From NCBI GenBank assembly GCA_034620365.1, contig JAQGEQ010000192.1, positions 2,289,001-2,353,000 on the forward strand: a stretch of 64,000 bases of DNA, in the 5' to 3' direction. This document shows, one piece after another, positions 11,450 to 23,758 of the stretch. The notes under the pieces were generated by a model. It searched no databases. It saw only the letters and a program-made list of their open reading frames with translations, and was not told the origin of the DNA. Origin of the DNA: Pegea sp. RAD2-039 (lineage: Eukaryota > Chordata > Thaliacea > Salpida > Salpidae). Within the stretch, counting starts at the first letter, position 1; every line of letters begins with the position of its first letter. A program made the position numbers and the translations under genes.

Positions 11450-14400
11450 TTAGTATTCTACCTGGAAAACCTTCTTTTCTTTTATTATCTGAATTGGTAG
11501 TGTCTCGAAGTTCGATGATAGACCATAGAACATGCCAGGAATGAAATATTTGCAAACAATATGACTAGAATTAGCAACAGAAGGGAGAATATGAAGAAAG
11601 GATCACGAGGTTTTGTCCCTTTAGCTGACACGCTTGTATCTAAACAAACCAATACGTGTAACGCATACATGAACTTATACAGGAGTGTGATTGAGGTTGG
11701 TAAGTAACCGTGGAATCCTTACCTTCCTTATACTTTTTTTTTATCTGCTGCGTTGGCTATGTCCTTGTTCATCAAAGGTATTGACGTATTGTTGATGGCA
11801 TTTTTCATGCTGTAGAATACGACAAGTTGAGGCAACGGCAAATATTGTATACGCAATTGCTTCAGCGAGAATTTTACTCGCGTTTTATGCCTTTTTTCGG
11901 TGTACCTTGGTTTTTACAGCCTTATGAGAGTTTAGCTAGTACACCTCTATAAAGATGGTTATTCTCCATTTTCGACCCAATAAAGTTTGTATTGAGTGTG
12001 TTTTCTCAATACTTGCTGAGTAACAAGCATAGTAACATTAGGGATGAAATCCTATCTTCTAGTAGGGAAGATGTTTCATGTGGACCAAAATTCATATTCA
12101 TACAATCGTGTTGTTAATTCAAAAGATCTGTTCAAACTGATCTTTATCTCGGTTTTGAGCTATTTGCTATTATCCCATGGAGTCAAGCAAAGGCTCTATA
12201 CGCCACTTTTAACCGGTTTCTACTTCCTTAACAATGTTAGCCTCAAATTGTATCATGCTGTGCAGATACTCAAAGTTCTACACGGGCTTGAGTTTCCCGC
12301 TGTTGCTAGTGATATGAAACAAGATGCCATTCTTTGCAAGCCTTATTTACTGTGTATCACTAAATTAAAGTTAAAGCCTGCAAGATTTAGCATAATGTTG
12401 AAGAATATGTAAAAAAGGTTGGTGCATACTTCATTATTTTACATCATTTTCTATCACAAACGGTGTGGAGAAGTTGACCTTTATAGAGCTGCGTCACCAT
12501 TTTAGCAAACTTTGGTAGACATTCAAGACGCTTAATAGTCTTTCATAGGGATTTACTATTTAAAGTAACGGACGCTTTTTTTTAAGAATAACTTATCTAA
12601 TACTAAAATTCGGACTAATGGTGAATATTCTTTGAGTTGTTTGAAGTTTTAAACAAAGTTTAATTTTTTTTACACAGGAAAAACGGGTCGAGATAAAACT
12701 TTTTTTTTGAAAAAACTACAAAATTAAAAGTATTTAAAAAACAATTTACATTAACTATTTACAAAATGATGCAAAATTTGGTTTTGAGGTTAATTTAATT
12801 AGCTTGTTAATAAGAGTTTAAATTAACCTTCCGGAAAGTTCTGCAGATCACAAAAAAACATTACTTTTAGAGAAAGAAAATATATCTAGCATCGTTCAAA
12901 ATATATACAGTAGTAAATTGATTTAACAATTTTTTCTCAATAAGTAAGATTTTATTGTATTTTTAAATTCAAAAAAAAATATTTTACCACATCTGTAATT
13001 TCAATGATTTTATTGAATGTTATAGTATTTTCATTATAAATTGCTCAAGATTGTTGTTACTCTTCTAACAACAAATTCTTCTGTAATTTGATGAGTTTTG
13101 ATCGTACTTTTTATTGATTATCACGTCTCATGAAGTAAATTATGTTACAATATAAAAAAAGTTTTTCCTATGTTAGCCGATTATGTATTTTTGCGGTTTT
13201 ATAACTAAAAAATGTTTGATAATTTGTATGATTGCTTTATATAAACTAATGTCAATATTTAATGTAAAAATGTGTTTTATACATTTGCAATAAGCAGAAA
13301 TTGCATTTTTTATTTGAAGTATTTAAATTTGTTCAAATGTGTTATAGTCTTATAAATATTATAAACGATACTATTATGTTTATATATATTATTTTAATAT
13401 TCTGATGACAGCATCTTTGTAATTGTTTGATTTTTAATAAATGTATTCATTCAAAATTTGTTTTAAAAAAATTGTAAAAATGTGGAAAAGTTTTTATCAG
13501 ATTTTGTTAAATTTATTTATTTATTTTGATTCAATAACTGATTAATAAAAATAAGGTTTTTTATTGAATATCTGATTATCATAACTTTTATTTTAGAATA
13601 TTTCAGATAATATTTCTTAATTAATTTAATTTTTGATCAAAATTTTATATAATGTTATTGACATTTATAAAAATGAAAAACTTTTAAATTTAAAACTATT
13701 TCTTTTCAATCTAATTTGAATATAATTTTTTATTAGCTTCAAATATTTTGCTGCTGATATTTATAATCATAAAACTTGCCTGCTATTTTATAAAAATGTT
13801 TAGGTTTTATTAGTTTTCTAGTTAAGAAAAACTTTTTGTCTTGTATAGAAAATATGATAAAAACTAAATTGTTATTTTTAGAGCCTGCATTTTATCTTCA
13901 TCATTTTTTAACAGAAATATGTGTCTTTGTTTACTGAATTGTGTATCTTTTTATGGTTTTCTTCTTAAAATCTTATAATCTAATTAAAATCATATGTGAG
14001 TCATAAATATTTAATAAAAACTGGTTGAGCCTGAAGAATGTTGGTTGTAGGCGTTTTGGTTTGCATAACAGCTAAAAAATTCCCTCTTTTATAAATCTTG
14101 GTGGTTGAAACCACTTGAAACTGATTCAGATAGTTGTATGTGATCTTCAATAATTTTATTAGTTTAATTTTTTTTTTTTTTTTTAAAGTTTATTATTTTA
14201 AAATTTAAAAGAAAAATAACTTTATAATAATAATAAATTTTATTACATTTTTAAGCTTAATATAAAATTAATAATGTATATAGTTATTATAATGATAATT
14301 TTTTAATTTGTTTATAATTTCTAATGTTTACGTTGACATACTACTTACTACGTTCATAGTAATTGTGACATAGTTAATTTTTGTTTTGTCATAATTAAAA

Positions 14401-14549
14401 ATACTCCAAAGTTTTAATAAAGCTTTTTTTAATTGATAAATTTGTCTAATAAAAGAAAAATATTTTTCTTTTACTAAATAAATTTTGTTTCTTTATAGAT
14501 ACTTTAGTTTTCTGTTATTTTACCTTTTATTTACAAAAATATTTTAACA
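11450..14549. other. Intergenic region, with an unrecognised plus-strand ORF
   Basis: Mostly AT-rich non-coding DNA with a poly(T) run near 14166-14185. The left third (11450-12600) is less AT-rich and adjoins the LINE remnant, so it may be further repeat-derived sequence. A 122-codon open frame at 12044-12412 (+) contains hydrophobic segments (LFKLIFISVLSYLLLS) but no domain that I recognise and no supporting splice context. I do not call it a gene. Confidence 0.4.
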
Positions 14550-17500
14550 ATGTTTAAAATGCATTGGTCTCAACGAGGCCATGATATCTATATAGTCTTA
14601 AAAAGGACTTGTTCAACTTTAGATTTCCATAAAGTTGAAGTTTCGATTACAGATCGCTCTTGTTTCATAAGACTCCCAGGTTACTGCTTCTTTTTCAATT
14701 GATAGTTAGTTCTTTTTAGTTTTTAAGCAAATTAATAAGTAAACTGTAGTATTTAAAATATTTTATAAATTTAATTATTTTACAGATGGTAAAAAACATT
14801 CTTGGAATTTCTTTTTAGAAGTTAATTCTAAAGATTCTTACCGAGTGGAAAATAAAGATTGCCTCATCATTTTTGTTCCAAAGAAAGACACTACTTTATA
14901 CTGGCCAACATTGAAAGTATGTTTACTTGTAGTAATCTAGATTCAAAAGGATTCTAAGAGTTCTAAAATCCAAAAAATAATGTGTATCAATTTAAGAAAT
15001 ATTACAACCATGAAAGTTAATTAATTTTAGTATACACTCAAAATTTTAAGCTATATTATTAAGCAAAATATTAGTAACAAACCTCAACAAATTGAAATTA
15101 ATTTATCAAAGCTACTCAAAAGTAACAAACCAACTACATCTTTCATTATAATAGCTTCTTATTAACAAATAATAGATGAAGAAAGTTTATAAGTACAAGT
15201 TATATTTACTGTTTATAAAAAGTGTTAATAAACAGAAAAGTTATAAAAACAAAATATACAAAGCAATAAATTTTCAGCGTGTGGCTCTAATCTCACAAAC
15301 TGTCTCTGAAGACTTATTTGAAGAGAAACGAAAATTTGACAAAGTTGTAAAACATAATGATGGGCAGCCACCATTGAAAATTGCAAATATCGGACGTAAT
15401 CGGGTTAGCAAGATAGTAGTTCACTTAAATATGTTTTATAAAAAGTTCAGAATGTGGTCAAATAAACCACTGCTGTAAAATATTTGAAAGTAATCAGCTG
15501 ATAAGATTTAGCTTATAATAAATAGCTTTTTAAAACATCAACTTTAATTTGTTACAGGCACCAGTAACAGATTCAAATAATGAAAGTAGAAAGGGACCCC
15601 AGTCATTACTCTCATCTAGAGGAGTGTTAATGGGTGGAAATAGTACTTCATATCAACACAAGCCTGCTAAAAGTAAGTAAACAGTCATGAGATTCAAAAC
15701 TTTCAGCTGAAATTTCTTGCAGATCTAGCTTCAGGGGATTATCTCAAATCTGATTCTTCACTTTTTTCGCGTTTTCTTTCCTTTGATTCTATAAGATCTG
15801 ACAGTTACCAGGTAACCGATTGAGATATTTAAGTTCATCAGCAACGTTTTCGATGTTTGTAGACAACTGATTATGTTAATGTGACGCTATATGTGGCTAC
15901 AGTAGACCCTTGGAGTGTAAAAGTGACTTGCGAAGGCAAGTTGTTAGTTGTCAAGTTCAAAACCAGGTCAGTTTATCTTCTAATACCACCAACATGTACA
16001 TCAGCAATATTTTTGTAGCAATGAAAAGATTCTTTCTTCGCTTGAAGCCACTCAAGCTGATGAATTAGATTGGCGAGCTAATTTACAGTAAGTGGCGATT
16101 ATATAAACTGATTTATTGGTTAATGACGATTAATTTGACATTTTTAGTGGTGATGTAAAAGCTTCAAGTTGCTCTCATCAATGCACAATCCGACTGTTAG
16201 AAATCAAACTAGTAAAGGAAGAAAAGAAGCATTGGGAATACGTGTTTGAACACGAAAAAGGTATTTCATCATCTTTACTCACTGCTGTTATGTAATCTTT
16301 TGCTTCGTAGATAATTAATTTATTTCTTTGAAACCAGAAAATATCTCTTACTCAGTAATTTCATCTCGAAAAGCTTTTAAAATGCAAATTTTCTACTTTC
16401 GCTTTGTCATCTTCTATTTCATCGTAAATATTTCTGTGTAGAATGTCTTAGAAGCCCACAATTCCATTAAAGTGTTATATCAAATCTCTTGAGGCTTCTT
16501 GATTAATTTAATTATAAAATATTACATCATCTTATGATGCATAATTTGTGTCTTATCATTATATTTGAGTTTTTTTATTTGATCAGATCAAGAAAAGAAC
16601 CATTCTGTAGCTAAAACAACTACAAATACCAAAACGGTTCTTGAAAAAAGTAAAAATTTCAAATGTCGGAGACAGTAAAATGACATATGTTTCATTATTT
16701 TTTAGCTACAAATGCTGCGAAAATTTCAGCAAAAGATGAATTGAATGCTTTGAAAGCAGTTAAAATTGGCTTCACTGGTAAGTTTTTAATAAGCTAACTA
16801 AACATTACCAGTAAATTTGATAAAATATTTACATTAGCCGCCTAATGTTTGAATATCGTTTAAAGTTTCAATAAAACTAGGTCAAATCTAACTTTATTAA
16901 ATACTTCAACTAAAAAAGACTAAATAACAACGAAAATGATGAATGAGTAAATGGAAAGGAATGTTTTCCACCAACTTTCAGTATTTCTACAAATTTCTGT
17001 AATTCTCTTACAGGCTTAAATAACTTGGGGAACACTTGTTATTTGAATAGTGTTGTACAAGCTCTAGCAAATGCTTATGAATTGAAGGAATACTTTCTAG
17101 GTACTTCCAAGTCATAATTACTCGTTCTCTTTTCGAATAATCGGAATTTCTTATCCAGGAAGACATTTTGAAGCTGATATTAATCGAACTAACCCACTAG
17201 GCATGGAAGGAAAGGTAGCGGAAAGTTTTCATGAGGTAGTCGAAGCCCTGTGGTCAGGAAATCTCCCATCGTTCCCACCAAAGCGCCTGAGGGTGAGATG
17301 TTTGCTTGGAAGTGTGAATATCAACAAAATTTGATTTAACAGAAAGTAATTGGGTCGAAAGAGGCAAGATTTAATGATTATATGCAGCATGACGCTCAGG
17401 AGTTCATGGCGTTCCTACTAGACATCCTTCATGAAGATTTGAATCGTGTTTATGATAAACCTTACTACGAGGTAAGATCGCGAATATTTGTGGGATCTTC

Positions 17501-20177
17501 TTATCATAATCTTGACGTAGATTGAAGAAGGAGTTGGAAAGAATGATAAAATTATAGCTGAAAAGAGCTGGAAGTTACACAAATCTCGAAATGATTCAAA
17601 AATTGTCGATTTATTTCATGGTCTTTTCAAATCTCTTTTAGTTTGTCCTAAATGTAAAAAAGTGAGCTTGAGACTTTGTTGTCGGCTCCTAAACTCATCT
17701 TTCTGTGTCCTAGAAATCGATCAAGTTTGATCCTTTCCTATTTCTACCTCTTCCACTTCCTAAATCAAAAAGACCTCTCTCAGTTTTTTGTCAGCTTAGT
17801 GATCCATACTCTTTGCCTATCAAAGTAAGATTTCCATTTCTCAACTTCTCTCCTGATCTTCATCATTTTCAAGATTGTGGTTCAAATAACAACCGAACGC
17901 GCGCGAGCTGCTGAAGTTTTTAAACAAGTTTCAACAACTCTGAAAGTTCCACAAGATAAGGTACGATTGTGAGATGTCAACGTCTCAATCTAATCTCTTC
18001 AATTTCATTTCAGTTAAGGATGTTTGAAGTAGTAGATGGCAAACTGATGCGATTTTTTGTTCCTTCCTCGAAAATCGACGATCTGAACAATACTAATTGC
18101 ATTTTTCTGTAAGTTCAAATCTTGAAGAGCCACAGTACTAAAAATCGACTTTTTCAGATCACAAGCTTTAGTATTTGACAAAGTTACAGATGTACCTTGC
18201 TTTGAAATTGCAATTCAGCATCGCTACATGGTTGTTCATGACACTAAAAGCTGTGTGTTTTGTAAAGCTAGTCAAGAACAAAACAAAATGAGTTTGAAGC
18301 GCTGCACGAAATGCCTTGGTGTAGCTTATTGCAATCAGTAAGGGAATGTAATTTGAAGCAGGTCTCTTCTAATGTTGTTGTTTTTAGACTTTGTCAAAAA
18401 AATGACTGGCCAACTCATAAGTTCAGATGTCGACGGACTTTTAAAAATACTTCTTTTCCTTTTATTATTCGGATACCGAAAGATAAATGGACTTATACAG
18501 ATCTTTGTAACAATTTGACGAAGATAGTTTTGTAAGTATCGTTTCTTCAAGTTTCTGAACTGATTTTGTGTTTTTTCAACAGAGAACGATTTGTTGATGT
18601 GAAGTTTTTTAAAAGTAATCGACAAATAGAACTGAGTGAATTAAAAGTTGCATCAGAAGGTTTGAACTTAAGATTATCTGTCTTCTGTATCTCATTTTAT
18701 TAATATTCATCAGAATTTCCTCTTCATCTTAAACCATTTGAATGGAGCCGAATGAATAATTTAAACGATTTAACAGCACTACGCGATGAAGGTTTTATAA
18801 GATGTTTATTTAAAACCTATTTAGTTAACCGATTTTTTGCGAACCAAACACACGTGACCTTTGCCCTGTTTGCGTAGGTGAAAAACCGATAAAGTTAAAT
18901 GACAATCATTTTATGAATATGGACTGGTTAACTGACCCAAGTAGACAAGTGTATGCTGTCATGGAGGACTATCAACCGGTAAATTGTCATCTTATTGAAG
19001 ATTATGTGTTACTGTTTGATGATTAAGATGTTACATAACAGAAAATAGAGCGGGTAATTGAGTTATCGGATAATTCAGAGCAACTTCATTTACACGATTG
19101 TATAAAACTGTTTACTGAAGCCGAAGTTCTCGCTCCTGAAGAAGCCTGGTCAGTCCTTTTTAACTGTCCACTAAACCACCTTATACTCATATTTATTAGG
19201 TACTGTCCACAATGTAAGAAACACGAACAGGCGACCAAACAGTTGTCTCTCTGGTCGCTTCCTGACATTCTCATTATTCAACTAAAACGTTTTTCTTTTA
19301 AAAACTATCTGTGGAAGGACAAAATTGATCGATTTATAGATTTTCCCATCAAGTAACTCTTATGACGTCAATGTTACTGATGATGACGTCATTACTCTTT
19401 CTTCACAGTAACCTTGATATGACGTCATACCAACTAGATCAATCAAACGAGAGATGTGTCTATGACTTGTTTGCGGTGGTAAATCACCACGGTGGACTGT
19501 ATGGTGGTCACTACACGTGCTACGTCCGCTTACATAAAGGCAACGACGGTCATATCCCTTCTACTCGTTGCTATTGGTTACTAATCGAGCTTGCATCTAT
19601 TTAGAAGCTTGTTGGCGATCTTGTGATGATGAAACTGTCCGTGAAGTCCCAGCTAGTCAAGTGGTCAGCAAATCGGCTTATGTGATGTTTTATAGACGAA
19701 AAAAAGAAACAAAAGCAAAACGTTTGTGTCCTACTCCTCTTTTCTCTGCTCTTTCATCATTTTGATCCTAATCAGATTCGTCTTCCGTTCCTCTCAATGA
19801 CCCGCCTAGCGACAAGTGCCCCAACTCCAAAGACACTGCTACGTCGTCAGATCTTGATCAAACTCTAAGAGCTACTAATCATCATCTGGATGAGAAACAA
19901 GATCAAAAAAGTTGTGAAAAAAACTCATCGAATGAAAGTATATCGGGTCAACGCGTTCTTCGCTATGATGTAAGATCTATTTGCGTCATCTCATCTTTAT
20001 CTAACTATTTGTTGCTAGGAGGTTTTTGGTAACCAAGGCGATCTGGTTGTTGATGACATCACTTGTGAAAGCGAAGAAATCAACAAACAACAAGGTGATG
20101 ATCGTCTAACTCTCATCAAAACACCTTCTGCTGAAACATCGATTAAAGATTATACAGATATGGATGCCATTGATTAA
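14550..20177 (+). CDS. USP19: USP19-like deubiquitinase (CS + USP + MYND)
   Basis: Cysteine protease that removes ubiquitin; family members act in ER-linked protein quality control with HSP90-type chaperones. I trace 28 exons, most introns being 45-60 nt. Exons 1-2 (14550-14679, 14786-14916) encode a p23-like CS domain beginning [18 protein letters not shown] second beta-rich CS-like segment follows at about 15870-16260. The USP Cys box [13 protein letters not shown] has its Cys codon at 17037-17039. [13 protein letters not shown] follows, then an inserted MYND zinc finger ([25 protein letters not shown]; 18250-18440). The zinc ribbon YCPQCKKH precedes the His box [14 protein letters not shown], with His at 19509-19511. 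The last two exons encode an acidic, Ser-rich tail ending DMDAID, with no transmembrane segment such as human membrane-bound USP19 carries. The start ATG is the first in frame with the CS domain. Confidence 0.9.
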
Positions 20178-20305
20178 CTGTTCGATGTTTTAAAATCAAA
20201 ACTTTTGCTTGCTTATCGTGCTTTTCCTCTTAATAAAATTAACATCAATCAAATAAGTAAATGATTTATTCGCAGAAATAGTCAGAAATATTGCACAAAA
20301 GTGAG
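20178..20305. terminator. Shared 3' region of convergent USP19-like and VPS16 genes
   Basis: The two stop codons are only 128 bp apart. AATAAA on the plus strand at about 20232 serves the USP19-like gene, and TTTATT at about 20265 gives AATAAA on the minus strand for VPS16. Each predicted cleavage site would therefore lie in or near the other gene's 3' UTR. Confidence 0.6.
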
Positions 20306-23300
20306 CTAAGATTGTTCCATTATGATTCGAACTCTTTCCTGTATATCACGGTTTCCTGGACCACATTTCTTATAAACTAAATCCAAATCACAGATATTTT
20401 TAGTTTGAATGGCCAAGTTTGCAGCTGATTGAAGATCTCTAAAAAAAGATCAAATAATTATCAAATGATGTTAGAAGACACAAAATCTACCCGGTCTTGA
20501 TGTAAGCAGTCACTTGTTGATCTTTAGCAACTTTTGGAATGTATTTGCAAGCTTCGTCAGGAGCATTATTTCGTAAACAAGCATCAATAAAGGGCAAATA
20601 ACCAATAGGAGACTTCTTAACTTTTGAAAATGATTCAAGATCTTTGAAATTACGTTGATTTGCAAGAGCAGTTATCTTCAACCACCACCATCTGTTCAGA
20701 TGAAATTATTGATGAAGTTAATTAATGATTAAATTAAACCTTTTATCAGAGACTTTGAAATGCTTCTTCATTTGTTCAGCTTGGCTGTTATGGTTTTTAC
20801 TCAACAACATCAACAGCGTGTCATATAATGAACAATCTGTGTAGTTGGTATCTGAATCCATTAATGTTTGTTCCTTCACTAATTGAATTTGGTCTTCAGT
20901 CATCTACTCAAATGAAAGAAATTGAATTGTTTATTGCTACTTGTGGTAACTCACTTTAGCGTTAAAGTCGTTTCGAGCTTTATTAAAAGAGTCTAAAGCT
21001 GAATGTAAAGATACATTCCTCTCATCTTCTCGAAAAGCTCCAAAACTATCTTGAATATGGCAGTGAGCAAGTTCAAGAAAGTTATCTTCTTGTTCGTGAA
21101 GGTCTTTCAACATTCTTTTATTTTGTTCTTTGCAATACTTCAATAAAATCCTTGTAAAGAAAATTGAAAAGAAAATGTTTTGAATGAACTCACTTTCAAA
21201 TGTAGTTTATAAGCGATTGGTTGTTGTCTGATTGCTACAAGAAAATCAGACAAGCTTGATCGTTCACGTAATCTAGTAATCGCTTCATAAGCAAGATCAG
21301 TATTACCACTAGCCACTGCCTTCTGCACTGCAATCCTGTGTTTACCCAGCTTAGATAAAAGTCTCACTTGCTCTGAAGCACGGTTTTCAAAATCCAACAG
21401 CTACAAGAATTCAATTGAAGATAAAACAAGTTGACTTTTAGGAACCTACTTTAATTGCTAGTTCCTTCCTACCAACTTCAACAGCTTTCTCAGCTATACT
21501 AGCATATGAAATACCATTCGAGTTGATTAACTTTTTTCGGATATCATCAGCAATTTTATCATCAGATAAATTTGTTTGTTGAGTTTTATAGCAAGCCCAA
21601 TGAGATAGAATCCGACTAGAACCTTTTTCATCTGGCATTTTTAAAAATTTACAGATATGAAAAGCTAAACTAAACTGACGACGAATAACTAGACGATCTA
21701 TAAGACAATCCATTTTCAAGTGTTGCAACCTGTTGAATTGTAAAAGTGAAAATTAAAGTCTTATGGTGAGTAAGTAACTAACTGAGCAGCAGTTAGAAAA
21801 ATTCCAACATTAAAATCACGAACAGCATTCAAAATCCGAAGATATTGGCAAGCATTGACAAATAGCTCAGTTAAATCCAACTTAGGAACGAATGATTTGC
21901 CAAAAGAAGCAGCCTATTAAATACTTTTCAATATTGTCACGAACTTGTAGATCTTTACCTACTGTTAGTAACTGTTTCTGCAACCTTGGATTAAACTCAA
22001 ATGTTGAAGCAAATATACATTGTTCGATTGCTTTTTCTAATTCATTTTTTTCGATTAAAACTTGGAGGTACTCATCTGCTTTTTCACTATGCCTCTAAAT
22101 TGTAAATTGTAAGTTGACAAAAATTGATCCTATGTTAAACTAACTTGATATTCTTTAGCAGCGTCATATAACACAGACCCTGGTTGCATCGACGCGATAT
22201 AGTAGATTCCTTCAACAACCTCTAAAACATCTCGTTAAAGATCTGTAATTTAAACTCAGCAAACTAACTTGGAACATGTTGTAAGTATTCATGACGATTT
22301 GCAGAAACTATATGAACTCCATCAACGTCTGAAAATAATACAGACGAAACGGATTGGTCTGAATCTTCCTTAATATCATAACGAATCCAATCTTTTCTGG
22401 CACCTATCACTAGAATTCGTTTTGGCCAGTATATGACAAGAGCAATGTCGTCATGTGCTTCTTTAGTATTGTTGTCAAATGGTTTGATGGAATCACAACA
22501 CCATAACATTTGTTTTGGTCTACTTCGTATATCTGTTCCAAACTCACAATACTTTTGCTACAAAAAAAAACTTTGTTAGTTAAACTTACTTTTTGAGATA
22601 AAGTGTTAATCGAAGTTTACAATTATTATTTATTTTATGTACTTTTTAAAAGATCAAAAATAATTTTAAAATAAGTTTTTACTTTAAAATCAGAAGCTCC
22701 AATCCATGCAATTCCTTTGTCTGTAAACAAAGCAAGATGTTTGCCATTCAAAGATGCAGCCATATGAATAAATGATAACGGTTCAAAAGTAAGATCTAAA
22801 AATAAAAGAAATTAGAATTGATAAATTTGTCAAAATTAATTTCATTACCTGATGGAAATTGACGAGTTGAAATGTCACCTTGTTCTAACAAATAAACTTC
22901 ATTTTCATTTGCAGCAATTACACTGCAACCTCTAGAATTTGGAAGAGCACACCAGCTGCTTGGAGGAGCATTACGTAATCCTGGAAGTTGGGATAGTATC
23001 CGAACCTTTTGATAGCAAAATGTAACAAATAGAAAATTCTAGATCCACAACAACCTTTGGTTCTGCTACATTATTAACAACTAAAAAGCGATAAAGACCA
23101 TTCATAATCACTAAACCAGTTCCAGTACTGCTGAGAAACACTTCAAATTCCAGGACTTTATTTTCCCTACTTTCCTATTTAATATATTCATTCATAAAAT
23201 GTTGGATGAAATGAAACAGTCTTGTACTCACACTTCCCATGCTGAATGAACGGATAAATTGACCAAAAATATCATACAGAAGAATCTGTCCATCATCTTG

Positions 23301-23758
23301 GATACAAAGTAGATCATCAGAATTAGTCCATGCCATACCAAGAAAAAAACCACTATTCCAACTAAAAATCAAATTTTTGTATTGAAATATTACTCTGATC
23401 AGATTCTATAAAAGATTTTACTTGAAAGAAGAAATTTCTTTTCCTGCCGCATTATAAACATGAATTTCAGGTCTAATTATGTTTCGACTGGTTGAGCTTT
23501 CCCTTGTTGCAACAGCTGCAAATTAAATTTCTTGTATAATTTAGAAATAAAATGAAAAGACCTATAGCTTACCTATTAATCCTCCATATCTAGATATGCA
23601 AACAATATTTTTACTTAAATCAAAATTAGACTTCCAGCACATGTTCTCATATAATAAAGCTTTTCTATAAATTAGTTAAGTTTTAAAATACAGAAAACTT
23701 AAAGTATAATAAACCTTATATAACCTTTTCCAAGTTGTGTCCAGTCATTTTGATTCAT
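20306..23758 (-). CDS. VPS16: VPS16, core subunit of HOPS/CORVET
   Basis: Scaffold subunit of the HOPS and CORVET tethering complexes that drive fusion with endosomes and lysosomes. The start ATG at 23758 opens MNQNDWTQLGKGYIRKALLYENM, close to the family N-terminus (W..LG...YRK.ELY.M.W). The first exons are 23758-23715 and 23664-23573. The N-terminal half is the beta-propeller region (FFLGMAWTNSDDLLCIQDDGQILLYDIFG..IRSFSMGS). The C-terminal half is the helical Vps16_C region: EQVRLLSKLGKHRIAVQKAVASGNTDLAYEAI, FLVAIRQQPIAYKLHLK, KARNDFNAKV.MTEDQIQLVKEQ, LESFSKVKKSPIGYLPFIDACL, and the final exon RDLQSAANLAIQTKN ending IIMEQS. The gene has many exons with small introns; total length is about 830 residues, as in other animals. 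I inferred the exon joins by eye and some boundaries may shift by a few bases. Confidence 0.93.

Noticed and set aside
15176-15478. 100-codon ORF as an independent gene
   Set aside because: Its middle part is exon 3 of the USP19-like gene, with acceptor TTTTCAG and donor GTTAGC; the ends are intron.
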